Source: Acidimicrobiales bacterium (GTDB lineage: Bacteria; Actinomycetota; Acidimicrobiia; Acidimicrobiales; VFJN01). Taken from it: a DNA stretch of 48,295 nucleotides. Under the pieces are notes generated by a model that worked only from the letters and a program-made list of their open reading frames with translations, did no database searches and had not been told where the DNA came from. The DNA lies in NCBI GenBank assembly GCA_035316325.1, contig DATHJB010000175.1:1-48295 (forward strand), given 5' to 3'. Every line of letters starts with the position of its first letter. The stretch's first letter is position 1. Positions 32,439-41,038 of the stretch are shown in pieces. A program made the position numbers and the translations under genes.

Positions 32439-33728
32439 ATGAGGTTCGGTCGGAGGGGACGTGCGATCGCCGCCACCGCAGTGGTAGGAGTGCTCCTACT
32501 CGGAGCCTGCGGCGACGACGACGATGACAGCGGTGGCAGCGCCGCCATCAGCAACGAGTTCGAGTTCTTCTCCTGGTGGACGGGAGGCGGCGACTCCGAA
32601 GGCAAGGAGGCTCTGCTCGCCCTGTTCGCGGACCAGAACCCCGACGTCGAGATCGTCGACTCGGCCATCGCCGGCGGGGCGGGCACCAACGCCCAGGCCG
32701 AGCTGGCCAACCGGCTGCTCGCCGACAACCCGCCCGACTCCTACCAGCGCCACGCCGGCAAGGAGCTCGTCGCCGACATCGAGGCCGACGAGGTGGAGGA
32801 CCTCGACTCCCTCTACGACGACGAGGGCTGGCGGGATGTGTTCCCCGAGCAGCTGCTCGACCTGATCACGTCCGACGGCAAGCTCTACTCGGTGCCGGTC
32901 AACATCCACCGGTCCAACGTGCTCTGGTACAACCCGGCCGTCCTCGACGAGGTCGGCATCGCCGCTCCCCCGACGACCTGGGACGAGTTCCTGACCCAGG
33001 CCACCACGCTCGAGGCCGCCGGCAAGATCCCGCTCACGGTGGGCCCCACGTGGACGCAGCAGCACCTCCTGGAGAACGTGCTCCTGGGTGAGCTGGGCCC
33101 CGACGTCTACAGCGGCCTGTGGGACGTGTCCACCGACTGGGAGTCCGCCGAGGTCGTCGACGCGCTGGACATGTTCACCGAGGTGCTCGGCCACTCCAAC
33201 CTCGACTCGGCCGCGGCCGACTGGCAGCCCGCCATCGACCCGCTCATCGAGGGCGACGCCGCCTACAACGTGATGGGCGACTGGGCCGACACCTACTTCC
33301 GGGTCGAGAAGGAGCTCACCTGGGAGACCGACTACGGCGCCACCACGTCGCCCGGCACCGACGGCGTCTTCAACTTCCTGTCCGACACCTTCACCCTGCC
33401 GCAGGACGCCCCGCACCGCGAGACCGCCATCGAATGGCTCAAGCTGGCCGGCTCCAAGGAAGGGCAGGACACCTTCAACCCGGTGAAGGGCTCGATCCCG
33501 GCCCGGATCGACGGCGACCCGTCGCTCTACACCGACTACCTGCAGGTGCCGTTCGAGGACTGGACCGACCCGTCCACGACGATCGTCGGCTCGCTGGCCC
33601 ACGGCGTGGTCGCCGACAACGCCTGGAAGACCGAGATCGACTCGGCGCTGCAGGAGTTCGTCGAGAGCGGTGACGCCGAAGGGTTCGCCGGGGCCGTGAA
33701 GCAGGCCTACGAGGACACCCAGAACTAG
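32439..33728 (+). CDS. Extracellular sugar-binding lipoprotein of a CUT1 ABC importer
   Basis: A 429-residue solute-binding protein, anchored as a lipoprotein (lipobox LLLGAC, cysteine at residue 24). The mature part is a family-1 sugar-binding fold: EFEFFSWWTGGGDSEGKEALLALFADQNPDVEI, then YSVPVNIHRSNVLWYNPAVLDEVGIAAPPTTWDEF. The segment FNPVKGSIPARIDGD is typical of glucose/mannose-binding proteins, so the substrate may be glucose or a related sugar rather than a long oligosaccharide. A GGGGG ribosome site precedes the ATG. First gene of the importer operon under the LacI-type regulator. Confidence 0.9.
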   Translation: MRFGRRGRAIAATAVVGVLLLGACGDDDDDSGGSAAISNEFEFFSWWTGGGDSEGKEALLALFADQNPDVEIVDSAIAGGAGTNAQAELANRLLADNPPDSYQRHAGKELVADIEADEVEDLDSLYDDEGWRDVFPEQLLDLITSDGKLYSVPVNIHRSNVLWYNPAVLDEVGIAAPPTTWDEFLTQATTLEAAGKIPLTVGPTWTQQHLLENVLLGELGPDVYSGLWDVSTDWESAEVVDALDMFTEVLGHSNLDSAAADWQPAIDPLIEGDAAYNVMGDWADTYFRVEKELTWETDYGATTSPGTDGVFNFLSDTFTLPQDAPHRETAIEWLKLAGSKEGQDTFNPVKGSIPARIDGDPSLYTDYLQVPFEDWTDPSTTIVGSLAHGVVADNAWKTEIDSALQEFVESGDAEGFAGAVKQAYEDTQN

Positions 33729-33763
33729 GGCCAGGGAAGCGAGGGCGAGGGAGGCAGCGCGCC

Positions 33764-34654
33764 GTGCACCGGATACGTCGATGGGCGCCCGGTCTGTTGC
33801 TCGTCTCGCCCTCGCTGATCCTGCTGGGGGTCTTCGTCTACGGGTTCCTGGGATGGAACCTGAGGGTGTCGTTGAGCGACTGGCGGGGCCTGCGCCCCGA
33901 CTACGCCTACGCCGGCACCGACAACTACCAGCGCCTGCCGGACGACACCCGCTTCACCGACGACGTGGAGAACGTGCTGGTGTTCACCGCGGTGTTCGTG
34001 GTCGGCACGCTGCTGCTCGGCTTCCTGCTGGCGCTGCTGATCGAGCGGGGCGTCCGGGGCGAGGGCTTCTTCCGGGGCGTGTTCCTGTTCCCCATGGCGA
34101 TCTCGTTCATCGCCACCGCGATCATCTGGCGTTGGCTGCTCAACAACGCCGGTGGCGCGCAGGAGACCGGCCTCAACAAGCTCTTCGGCCAGGTGGGCCT
34201 GGACTTCCTGGCCAACGACTGGTTCAAGTCCCGCGGGACCTGGGCGCCCGCGGCCATCGCCCTGCCGGCGGGCTGGGCACTGTCGGGCTACGTGATGGCC
34301 CTGTTCCTGGCCGGCCTCCGGGGCGTGTCGGACGACCTGCGCGAGGCCGCCCGGGTCGACGGGGCCAACGAGCCTCGGGTCTTCTGGCACGTGGTGCGGC
34401 CGATGCTGCTGCCGGTCGTGATGAGCGCGGTGGTGATCCTGGCGCACATCTCGCTGAAGACGTTCGACCTGATGTTCGCCATGGACGTCGAGAGCCGCAA
34501 GATCGAGACGCCGGCCCTGTACATGTGGTTCACCACGTTCGACGGGCTCAACTTCTCGCGGGGCGCCGCGATCGCCACGCTGCTCGTGGCGGGGATCTCC
34601 GTCGTGGTCGTCCCGTACATCTGGTACTCGATCCGGATGGAGCGGCGCCGATGA
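33764..34654 (+). CDS. Sugar ABC importer permease, MalF type
   Basis: A 296-residue permease with six hydrophobic helices (LLLVSPSLILLGVFVYGFLGW, NVLVFTAVFVVGTLLLGFLLALLI and so on). The EAA loop that contacts the ATPase is visible as SDDLREAARVDGANEPRVFWHVVRPMLLP. It starts with GTG at 33764, 35 bases after the binding-protein stop. It shares a four-base overlap (ATGA) with the second permease gene. Confidence 0.92.
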   Translation: MHRIRRWAPGLLLVSPSLILLGVFVYGFLGWNLRVSLSDWRGLRPDYAYAGTDNYQRLPDDTRFTDDVENVLVFTAVFVVGTLLLGFLLALLIERGVRGEGFFRGVFLFPMAISFIATAIIWRWLLNNAGGAQETGLNKLFGQVGLDFLANDWFKSRGTWAPAAIALPAGWALSGYVMALFLAGLRGVSDDLREAARVDGANEPRVFWHVVRPMLLPVVMSAVVILAHISLKTFDLMFAMDVESRKIETPALYMWFTTFDGLNFSRGAAIATLLVAGISVVVVPYIWYSIRMERRR

Positions 34655-35553
34655 CGGTGGCCGAGGTGGCCGTCGACGACGGGGCCGACGCGGCCGACGG
34701 GGCCGACGTCGCTCCGACCGACGGGCGGATCCGCTCGCGCTGGGCGCCGTGGTTCACCACCTTGCGCTACGGGGCGCTGGTGGCGCTGGTCGGGATGTTC
34801 CTCGTCCCCGTGTACGTGCTGGTCGTGACGGCCTTCAAGGACCCGACGGAGGTGAGCCCGTCGCAGATGTGGGCGCTGCCGGACTCGCTGTCGCTCGACA
34901 CGTTCCGCACGGTCTGGCCGGAGATGGAGGACGGGTTCCGCAACAGCGTGATGATGGCGGTCCCGGCCAGCATCATCGCGTCGTTCCTGGGCGCGGCCAA
35001 CGGCTTCGTGCTCGCCAAGTGGCGCTTCCCCGGCGCCGACGTCGTCTTCCCGCTGATCCTCTTCGGCATGTTCATCCCGTACCAGGCGGTGCTGATCCCG
35101 CTGAACCAGCTGATGAGCGACCTCGACATGCACGACCTCGGCGGCCTGACCCTGGTGCACGTCGTCTACGGCCTGCCGATCACCACGCTGATCTTCCGCA
35201 GCTACTTCAGCGGGATCTCCGACGAGCTGATCGACGCCGCGCAGGTCGACGGGGCGGGGATGCTGCGCACCTTCGTCTTCGTCGCCCTGCCGGTGGCGCT
35301 CCCCGCGTTCGCGGTGTCGATGATCTGGGAGTTCACCTCGTCGTGGAACGACTTCATCTTCGGCCTGGTGCTGACGTCGCGCCAGGACTGGCCGGTGACG
35401 ATCGCGCTCAACAACATCGCGGGGAGCCAGGTCGTGCCGTTCCACGAGGCGGTCGCCGCCGCGCTGCTGGCGAGCCTCCCCACCCTGGCGGTCTACGTGG
35501 TGATGGGCCGGTTCTTCATGCGCGGGCTGATGGCAGGAGCGTTGAAGGGATGA
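34651..35553 (+). CDS. Sugar ABC importer permease, MalG type
   Basis: A 300-residue permease. After an Asp/Ala-rich cytosolic leader (EVAVDDGADAADGADVAPTDG) come six helices, starting LRYGALVALVGMFLVPVYVLVVTAF. The EAA motif is SDELIDAAQVDGAGMLRTFVFVALPVALP. It overlaps both the upstream permease and the ATPase start by four bases. Confidence 0.92.
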   Translation: MTVAEVAVDDGADAADGADVAPTDGRIRSRWAPWFTTLRYGALVALVGMFLVPVYVLVVTAFKDPTEVSPSQMWALPDSLSLDTFRTVWPEMEDGFRNSVMMAVPASIIASFLGAANGFVLAKWRFPGADVVFPLILFGMFIPYQAVLIPLNQLMSDLDMHDLGGLTLVHVVYGLPITTLIFRSYFSGISDELIDAAQVDGAGMLRTFVFVALPVALPAFAVSMIWEFTSSWNDFIFGLVLTSRQDWPVTIALNNIAGSQVVPFHEAVAAALLASLPTLAVYVVMGRFFMRGLMAGALKG

Positions 35554-36749
35554 GCGAGACCGAAGCCGAGACCGAGAGCGACGCCGAGCCCCGGGCCGCG
35601 GGGGTGCGGCTGGAGAGCGTCGGCAAGCGCTTCAAGGGCGGGGTCGACGCCATCCGCGACGTGACGCTGCAGGTCGAGGCGGGTGAGTTCATGGTGCTCG
35701 TCGGCCCCTCGGGCTGCGGGAAGTCGACGCTGCTGCGCCTGGTGGCCGGGCTCGAGGAGGTGTCGTCCGGGCGCATACACATCGGCGACGACGACGTCAC
35801 CAACCGGCTCCCGCAGCACCGGGACGTGGCCATGGTGTTCCAGAGCTACGCCCTGTACCCGCGGATGTCGGTGCGGCGGAACCTGGCGTTCGGGCTGCGC
35901 ATGCGACGGATGCCCAAGGAGCAGCGCAACCGGCGCGTCGCCGAGGTCGCCGAGGTCCTCGGGCTCGAGCACCTCCTGGACCGCCGGCCGGCGGCGCTGT
36001 CGGGCGGGCAGCGCCAGCGGGTGGCGATGGGCCGGGCCATCGTGCGCGAGCCCCGGGTGTTCCTGATGGACGAACCGCTGTCCAACCTCGACGCCAAGCT
36101 CCGGGTGGCGCTGCGAGCCGAGCTGTCGCTGCTGCACAAGCGCCTCGGCGTCACGACGGTCTACGTCACGCACGACCAGATCGAGGCGATGACGCTGGGC
36201 CAGCGCGTGGCCGTGCTGCGCGACGGCGTGCTGCAGCAGTGCGACCGGCCCCAGGAGGTCTACCTGCATCCCACCAACCTGTTCGTGGCGGCCTTCATCG
36301 GCTCCCCGGCGATGAACTTCGTCGACGCCGCCGTCGAGCGCGGGGTCGTCTCGTTCGCCGGGGTGACCGTCCCCCTGCCCGCCGGCTCACCCCTGGCCGA
36401 GGCCGACCGCAAGGTGATCCTCGGGATCCGACCGACGGGGTTCACCCCCGCGGCCGACCGGGGCTGGCCCACCCTGCAGGCCACGCCCGAGGTGGTCGAG
36501 GAGCTCGGTGACGAGCGCTTCGTCGTCTTCGACGTGGCCGCGCCCCGCGTCGACACCGATGCCACCCGCGCGGCCGTGGAGGCCAGCACCGCCGACGATG
36601 CGCTCCTCCTGCCGGAGGATCGGGCCCGCTTCACCGTGCGGCTGCCGACCGACGTCCCGGTCCCGGTCGGCGAACCCCTCACCCTGTCGATCGATCCGGG
36701 CCGCCTCTACTTCTTCGACCCCGACACCGGCGACGCCGTCCCGAGCTGA
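35550..36749 (+). CDS. Sugar ABC importer ATPase (MsmK/UgpC/MalK type)
   Basis: A 399-residue ATPase. Walker A is GPSGCGKST, the signature LSGGQRQRVAMGRAI, Walker B VFLMDEPLSNLDAK and the H-loop YVTHDQIEAMT. The C-terminal 150 residues are the OB-fold regulatory domain of the MalK class, ending FDPDTGDAVPS. Full MalK-type enzymes in actinobacteria often serve several importers; this one is encoded with its own permeases and would therefore be dedicated. It ends the four-gene operon. Confidence 0.94.
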   Translation: MSETEAETESDAEPRAAGVRLESVGKRFKGGVDAIRDVTLQVEAGEFMVLVGPSGCGKSTLLRLVAGLEEVSSGRIHIGDDDVTNRLPQHRDVAMVFQSYALYPRMSVRRNLAFGLRMRRMPKEQRNRRVAEVAEVLGLEHLLDRRPAALSGGQRQRVAMGRAIVREPRVFLMDEPLSNLDAKLRVALRAELSLLHKRLGVTTVYVTHDQIEAMTLGQRVAVLRDGVLQQCDRPQEVYLHPTNLFVAAFIGSPAMNFVDAAVERGVVSFAGVTVPLPAGSPLAEADRKVILGIRPTGFTPAADRGWPTLQATPEVVEELGDERFVVFDVAAPRVDTDATRAAVEASTADDALLLPEDRARFTVRLPTDVPVPVGEPLTLSIDPGRLYFFDPDTGDAVPS

Positions 36750-36768
36750 TCGCCGGGGCGCGGGGCGG

Positions 36769-37632
36769 TCAGAAGAGGGTGGGTGGGGGAGCGGCGACCG
36801 TGGGCTCCGGGAGCGGGACGACCTCGACGGTGGCTGCGGCCCGGACGTCGTCGTGGAACCGTCGGGCCAGGCCGAGGGCCTCGTCGTTGTCGGGCGTGTG
36901 GACGAACACCGTCGGGCTGCGGCCCTCGGCCAGCCAGCCGGCGACCACCGGCACCCATGGCTGCCAGCCCGCCACGGTGGCGTCCATGTCGTCGCGCCCC
37001 AGGAAGCGGACCACCGGCCGGTCCCCGATCGCCACCGTCCGGCGCGGCAACCGGGGCTTGGTGGCCCAGGCCTCCCGCTCGGCGTCGCTGGTGGGCGGGC
37101 GGGCGAACAGGGTGGTGGTGTCGAACGTGGTCCACTCGGCGCCCCGGTCGGCCAGCAGCCCGGCCAGTGCCCGATCGGCGGGCCCGCCGTCGAAGAAGGC
37201 CGGGTGCCGCACCTCGACGGCGTAGCGGTGGGCCGTCGGTGCCCGGGCCAGGAACGCGGCCAGCGCTCCCAGGTCGCCGGGCCCGAAGCCGGCGGGGAGC
37301 TGGACGGCCAGCACCTCGGCCCGCCCGCCCAGCGGTGCCAGCAGGTCGACCACCTCCCGCAGGTCGGCTTCGGCGTTGCGGAGCCGGCGCTGGTGGGTGA
37401 TCAGCTGCGGCAGCTTGAAGAGGAACCGGAAGCCCGCCGGGGTCTCGGCTGCCCAGGCTGCCACCGTGGCCGGCGCCGGCAGGCCGTAGGCGGTGGTGTT
37501 GCCCTCGACCGCCGTGCACCACGTGGCGTAGGCGGGGAGCTGGGCGGCGCGGCGGAGGCCGTCGGGCAGGAAGCGCCCCTGCCACCCCTTGTGCGCCCAC
37601 ATCGCACAGCCGACCTGCAACTCCGCAGCCAC
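36769..37632 (-). CDS. DUF72 (YecE-like) protein
   Basis: A 287-residue TIM-barrel-like DUF72 protein. Typical segments are LQVGCAMWAHKGWQGRFLPD, FLFKLPQLITHQRRLRNAEAD, LAVQLPAGFGPGDLGALAAFLA, and the end VFVHTPDNDEALGLARRF. Bacterial members have no settled function. It is convergent with the importer operon and is monocistronic. Confidence 0.9.
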   Translation of the reverse strand: MAAELQVGCAMWAHKGWQGRFLPDGLRRAAQLPAYATWCTAVEGNTTAYGLPAPATVAAWAAETPAGFRFLFKLPQLITHQRRLRNAEADLREVVDLLAPLGGRAEVLAVQLPAGFGPGDLGALAAFLARAPTAHRYAVEVRHPAFFDGGPADRALAGLLADRGAEWTTFDTTTLFARPPTSDAEREAWATKPRLPRRTVAIGDRPVVRFLGRDDMDATVAGWQPWVPVVAGWLAEGRSPTVFVHTPDNDEALGLARRFHDDVRAAATVEVVPLPEPTVAAPPPTLF

Positions 37633-37781
37633 ACCCCGATAGTGCCACCGGCGGCCGCTGGGTGCCCGGCTCCGGCATGCCAGAATGCCCGCTGGTACAG
37701 CGCCGGCGCCGGCCCCAGCGCTCTGCAGGTGGGGCGGTCGTAGAGAAGGAGACGGGGGCGGGACGCCCGCCCTGACACATC

Positions 37782-40190
37782 GTGAAGACCACGCACGTCA
37801 ACCCTTCGATCGACCGTCGCCTGGCCGACGAGCTCGACGTCCGCAGCGGCCAGGTGGAAGCGGCCGTGGCCCTGCTCGACGGGGGCGCCACCGTGCCGTT
37901 CGTCGCCCGCTACCGCAAGGAAGCCACCGGCGGGCTCGACGACACCCAGCTCCGCAACCTGGAAGAGCGCCTGGGCTACCTGCGCGAGCTCGAGGACCGC
38001 CGCGCGACGATCCTCGAGTCGATCCGGGAGCAGGGCAAGCTCGACGCCGAGCTGGAAGCCAAGGTCCTGGCTGCCGAGACCAAGGCCCGGCTGGAGGACA
38101 TCTACCTCCCGTACAAGCCCAAGCGCCGGACCAAGGCGCAGATCGCCCGCGAGGCCGGCCTGGCGCCGCTGGCCGACCTGCTGCTCACCGAACCGGGCAC
38201 GGAACCCCAGGCCGCCGCGGCCGGCTACGTCGACGAGGGCAAGGGCGTCGCCGACGCCGATGCTGCCCTGCAAGGCGCCCGGGCCATCCTCACCGAGCGC
38301 TTCGCCGAGGACGCCGACCTCCTCGGCGAGCTGCGGGAGCGCATGTGGACGAAGGGCCGGCTGGTGGCGCGGGCCCGCGACGGCGAGGAGGAGCGCGGCG
38401 CCAAGTACTCCGACTACTTCTCCTTCGGCGAGGCCTTCACGGAACTGCCATCCCACCGGACGCTGGCGCTGCTGCGCGGGGAGGGGGAGAAGGTCCTCGA
38501 CCTCAGCCTGGTCCCGGACCCCGACCACGACGACGGGGCCGGCCACGGGTCGGGGGCCGCCGGCCTGTCACCCTCGGAGCAGGCCATCGCCCACCGCTTC
38601 GGGGTCGCCGATCGGGGTCGGGCCGCCGACGGGTGGCTCGTCGAGACGGTGCGGTGGGCCTGGCGGACGCGGGTGCTGGTCCACCTGCAGATCGACCTGC
38701 GGTCCCGCTTGCGGGCCGCTGCCGAGGACGGTGCCGTCGGGGTCTTCGCGTCCAACCTGCGGGACCTCCTGCTGGCGGCGCCGGCCGGGACCCGGACCAC
38801 CATGGGCCTCGACCCCGGCCTCCGGACCGGGGTGAAGGTGGCCGTGGTCGACGCGACCGGCAAGGTGGTGGCCACCGACACCATCTACCCGCACGCTCCC
38901 CGGCGCCAGTGGGATCAGGCCCTCGCCTCCCTGGCCAAGTTGGTGGAGGCCCACGACGTGGAGCTGGTGGCCATCGGCAACGGCACCGCGTCCCGGGAGA
39001 CCGACAAGCTGGCCGGTGACCTCGTGGCCCGACTGCCGGGCCGCACGGTGGTCAAGACCATCGTCTCCGAAGCCGGTGCCTCGGTCTACTCCGCCTCGGC
39101 CTTCGCCTCGCAGGAGCTCCCCGACATGGACGTCTCGTTGCGCGGCGCCGTCTCCATCGCCCGCCGCCTGCAGGACCCGCTGGCCGAGCTGGTCAAGATC
39201 GACCCCCGGTCGATCGGGGTGGGCCAGTACCAGCACGACATCGCCGAGCACAAGCTCTCACGCTCCCTGGAAGCGGTCGTCGAGGACTGCGTGAACGCGG
39301 TCGGCGTCGACGTCAACACCGCCTCGGCGCCGCTGCTCGCCCGGGTCTCGGGCATCAGCTCGTCGGTGGCCGAGAACATCGTCACCCACCGCGACAGCAC
39401 CGGGCCCTTCCGGAGCCGCGCCCAGCTGAAGAAGGTGCCCCGCATCGGTCCCGCCGCCTTCGAGCAGTGCGCCGGCTTCCTGCGCATCCGGGATGGCGAC
39501 GACCCGTTGGACGCGTCGGCCGTCCACCCGGAGTCCTACCCGGTGGTCCGGCGGATGGCGGAGCGCAGCGACAGCGACGTCACCGCACTGATCGGCAACA
39601 CGGCCCTGCTGCGCAGCCTGAAGCCCGGCGACTTCACGGACGAGACGTTCGGCCTGCCGACGGTCACCGACATCCTCACCGAGCTGGAGAAGCCGGGGCG
39701 CGACCCGCGCCCGGCCTTCCAGACCGCCGAGTTCAAGGAGGGTGTCGAGACCCTCCAGGACCTCCGCGACGGCATGATCCTGGAGGGCGTGGTCTCCAAC
39801 GTGGCGGCCTTCGGCGCCTTCGTCGACGTCGGCGTCCACCAGGACGGGCTGGTCCACATCTCCGCCATGTCGAACCGCTATGTGGCCGACCCGCGTGACG
39901 TGGTCAAACCGGGGGACATCGTCAGGGTCAAGGTGCTGGCCGTGGACCTGCCCCGCAAGCGCATCGCCCTGACCCTCCGGCTGGACGACGATCCTGCCCA
40001 GGGCGGACGATCGGGCCGGGACGAGCGTCGCAGCCCGCGTGACCAGGATCGTCAGGGCGGCCAGGGCAGTGGCGACCGCGCCCGTGACCAGGGTCAGGGT
40101 CGACGTCGGGGCGGGGGCAAGAGCCGGGACGGCGGGTCGGGACCCGACACCGCCATGGCGGACGCGCTCCGCCGCGCCGGCCTGGCCTGA
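37782..40190 (+). CDS. tex: Tex-family RNA-binding transcription accessory protein
   Basis: An 802-residue Tex protein. The N-terminal helical region begins DELDVRSGQVEAAVALLDGGATVPFVARYRKEATGGLDD and contains EDIYLPYKPKRRTKAQIAREAGL, a Tex hallmark. The YqgF-like RNase H fold starts TTMGLDPGLRTGVKVAVVDATG. The helix-hairpin-helix pair comes next (VNTASAPLLARVSGISSSVAENIV). The S1 domain is at about residues 660-730 (MILEGVVSNVAAFGAFVDVGVHQDGLVHISAMSNRYV). A disordered Gly/Arg/Asp/Gln tail ends the protein. Start is GTG 37782. Confidence 0.94.
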   Translation: MKTTHVNPSIDRRLADELDVRSGQVEAAVALLDGGATVPFVARYRKEATGGLDDTQLRNLEERLGYLRELEDRRATILESIREQGKLDAELEAKVLAAETKARLEDIYLPYKPKRRTKAQIAREAGLAPLADLLLTEPGTEPQAAAAGYVDEGKGVADADAALQGARAILTERFAEDADLLGELRERMWTKGRLVARARDGEEERGAKYSDYFSFGEAFTELPSHRTLALLRGEGEKVLDLSLVPDPDHDDGAGHGSGAAGLSPSEQAIAHRFGVADRGRAADGWLVETVRWAWRTRVLVHLQIDLRSRLRAAAEDGAVGVFASNLRDLLLAAPAGTRTTMGLDPGLRTGVKVAVVDATGKVVATDTIYPHAPRRQWDQALASLAKLVEAHDVELVAIGNGTASRETDKLAGDLVARLPGRTVVKTIVSEAGASVYSASAFASQELPDMDVSLRGAVSIARRLQDPLAELVKIDPRSIGVGQYQHDIAEHKLSRSLEAVVEDCVNAVGVDVNTASAPLLARVSGISSSVAENIVTHRDSTGPFRSRAQLKKVPRIGPAAFEQCAGFLRIRDGDDPLDASAVHPESYPVVRRMAERSDSDVTALIGNTALLRSLKPGDFTDETFGLPTVTDILTELEKPGRDPRPAFQTAEFKEGVETLQDLRDGMILEGVVSNVAAFGAFVDVGVHQDGLVHISAMSNRYVADPRDVVKPGDIVRVKVLAVDLPRKRIALTLRLDDDPAQGGRSGRDERRSPRDQDRQGGQGSGDRARDQGQGRRRGGGKSRDGGSGPDTAMADALRRAGLA

Positions 40191-40267
40191 CACTCCGGGG
40201 CGTCGGGTGCGTGGCGGCGAGGTGACTGTCCGCGGGGCGGCGGCTGCGCGTCGTTAGCCTCTGACGG

Positions 40268-41038
40268 GTGCTTGGCCTTCCTTCCCAGGTCAGGGCATGC
40301 CTCTTCGATCTCGACGGCGTGCTCACCAAGACGGCCGTCGTGCACGCGGCGGCGTGGAAGGAGATGTTCGACGACTTCCTCCGCGCCTGGTCCGAGCGCA
40401 CCGGTGCGCCGTTCGTGCCCTTCGACGCCCACGACGACTACGGCCGCTACGTCGACGGGCGCCCACGGCTCGACGGCACCCGGGCGTTCCTGAGGTCGCG
40501 CGGCATCGAGCTGCCCGAGGGTGGCCCCGACGACCCGCCCGACACCTGGACGATCCACGGCCTGGGAAACCGCAAGCAGGCGCTCGTCCTCGCTCGCCTG
40601 GCGCAGGGCAGGATCGAGATCTACGAGGGCTCCGTGCGCTATGTCCGGGCGGCGCGGGCTGCCGGCCTGTCGACGGCCGTGGTGTCGTCGAGCGCCAACA
40701 CCCGGCAGGTCCTGGAGGCGGTGGGCATCACCGACCTGTTCGACACCCGCATCGACGGCCTCGTCGCCGAGGAACGGGGCCTGGCGGGCAAGCCGGCACC
40801 GGATACCTTCCTCGCCGGCGCGGAAGCCCTGGGTGCCGAGCCGGCGTCCGCCGCGGTGTTCGAGGACGCGCTGGCCGGCGTCGAGGCCGGGCGGGCCGGA
40901 GGCTTCGCCGTCGTCGTGGGGGTCGACCGGGTCGGTCAGGCCGACGAGCTGCGACGGCACGGCGCCGACGTCGTCGTGCGGGACCTGAGCGAACTGCTGG
41001 ACGAGGGCCAGATCGAGGGCGAGGGCCAGGGCACATGA
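40268..41038 (+). CDS. HAD sugar phosphomutase, beta-phosphoglucomutase-like
   Basis: A 256-residue HAD protein of the beta-phosphoglucomutase type, which interconverts beta-glucose 1-phosphate and glucose 6-phosphate. Motif I is [28 protein letters not shown], with the DxD pair and the TAxxH-like substrate segment. Then come the cap with the [14 protein letters not shown] and GLGNRKQ motifs. Motif II lies in [17 protein letters not shown] and motif IV in [34 protein letters not shown]. The GTG start is followed by FDLDG within 15 residues. It overlaps the GH65 gene by four bases, so the two enzymes are made together. Confidence 0.9.
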   Translation: MLGLPSQVRACLFDLDGVLTKTAVVHAAAWKEMFDDFLRAWSERTGAPFVPFDAHDDYGRYVDGRPRLDGTRAFLRSRGIELPEGGPDDPPDTWTIHGLGNRKQALVLARLAQGRIEIYEGSVRYVRAARAAGLSTAVVSSSANTRQVLEAVGITDLFDTRIDGLVAEERGLAGKPAPDTFLAGAEALGAEPASAAVFEDALAGVEAGRAGGFAVVVGVDRVGQADELRRHGADVVVRDLSELLDEGQIEGEGQGT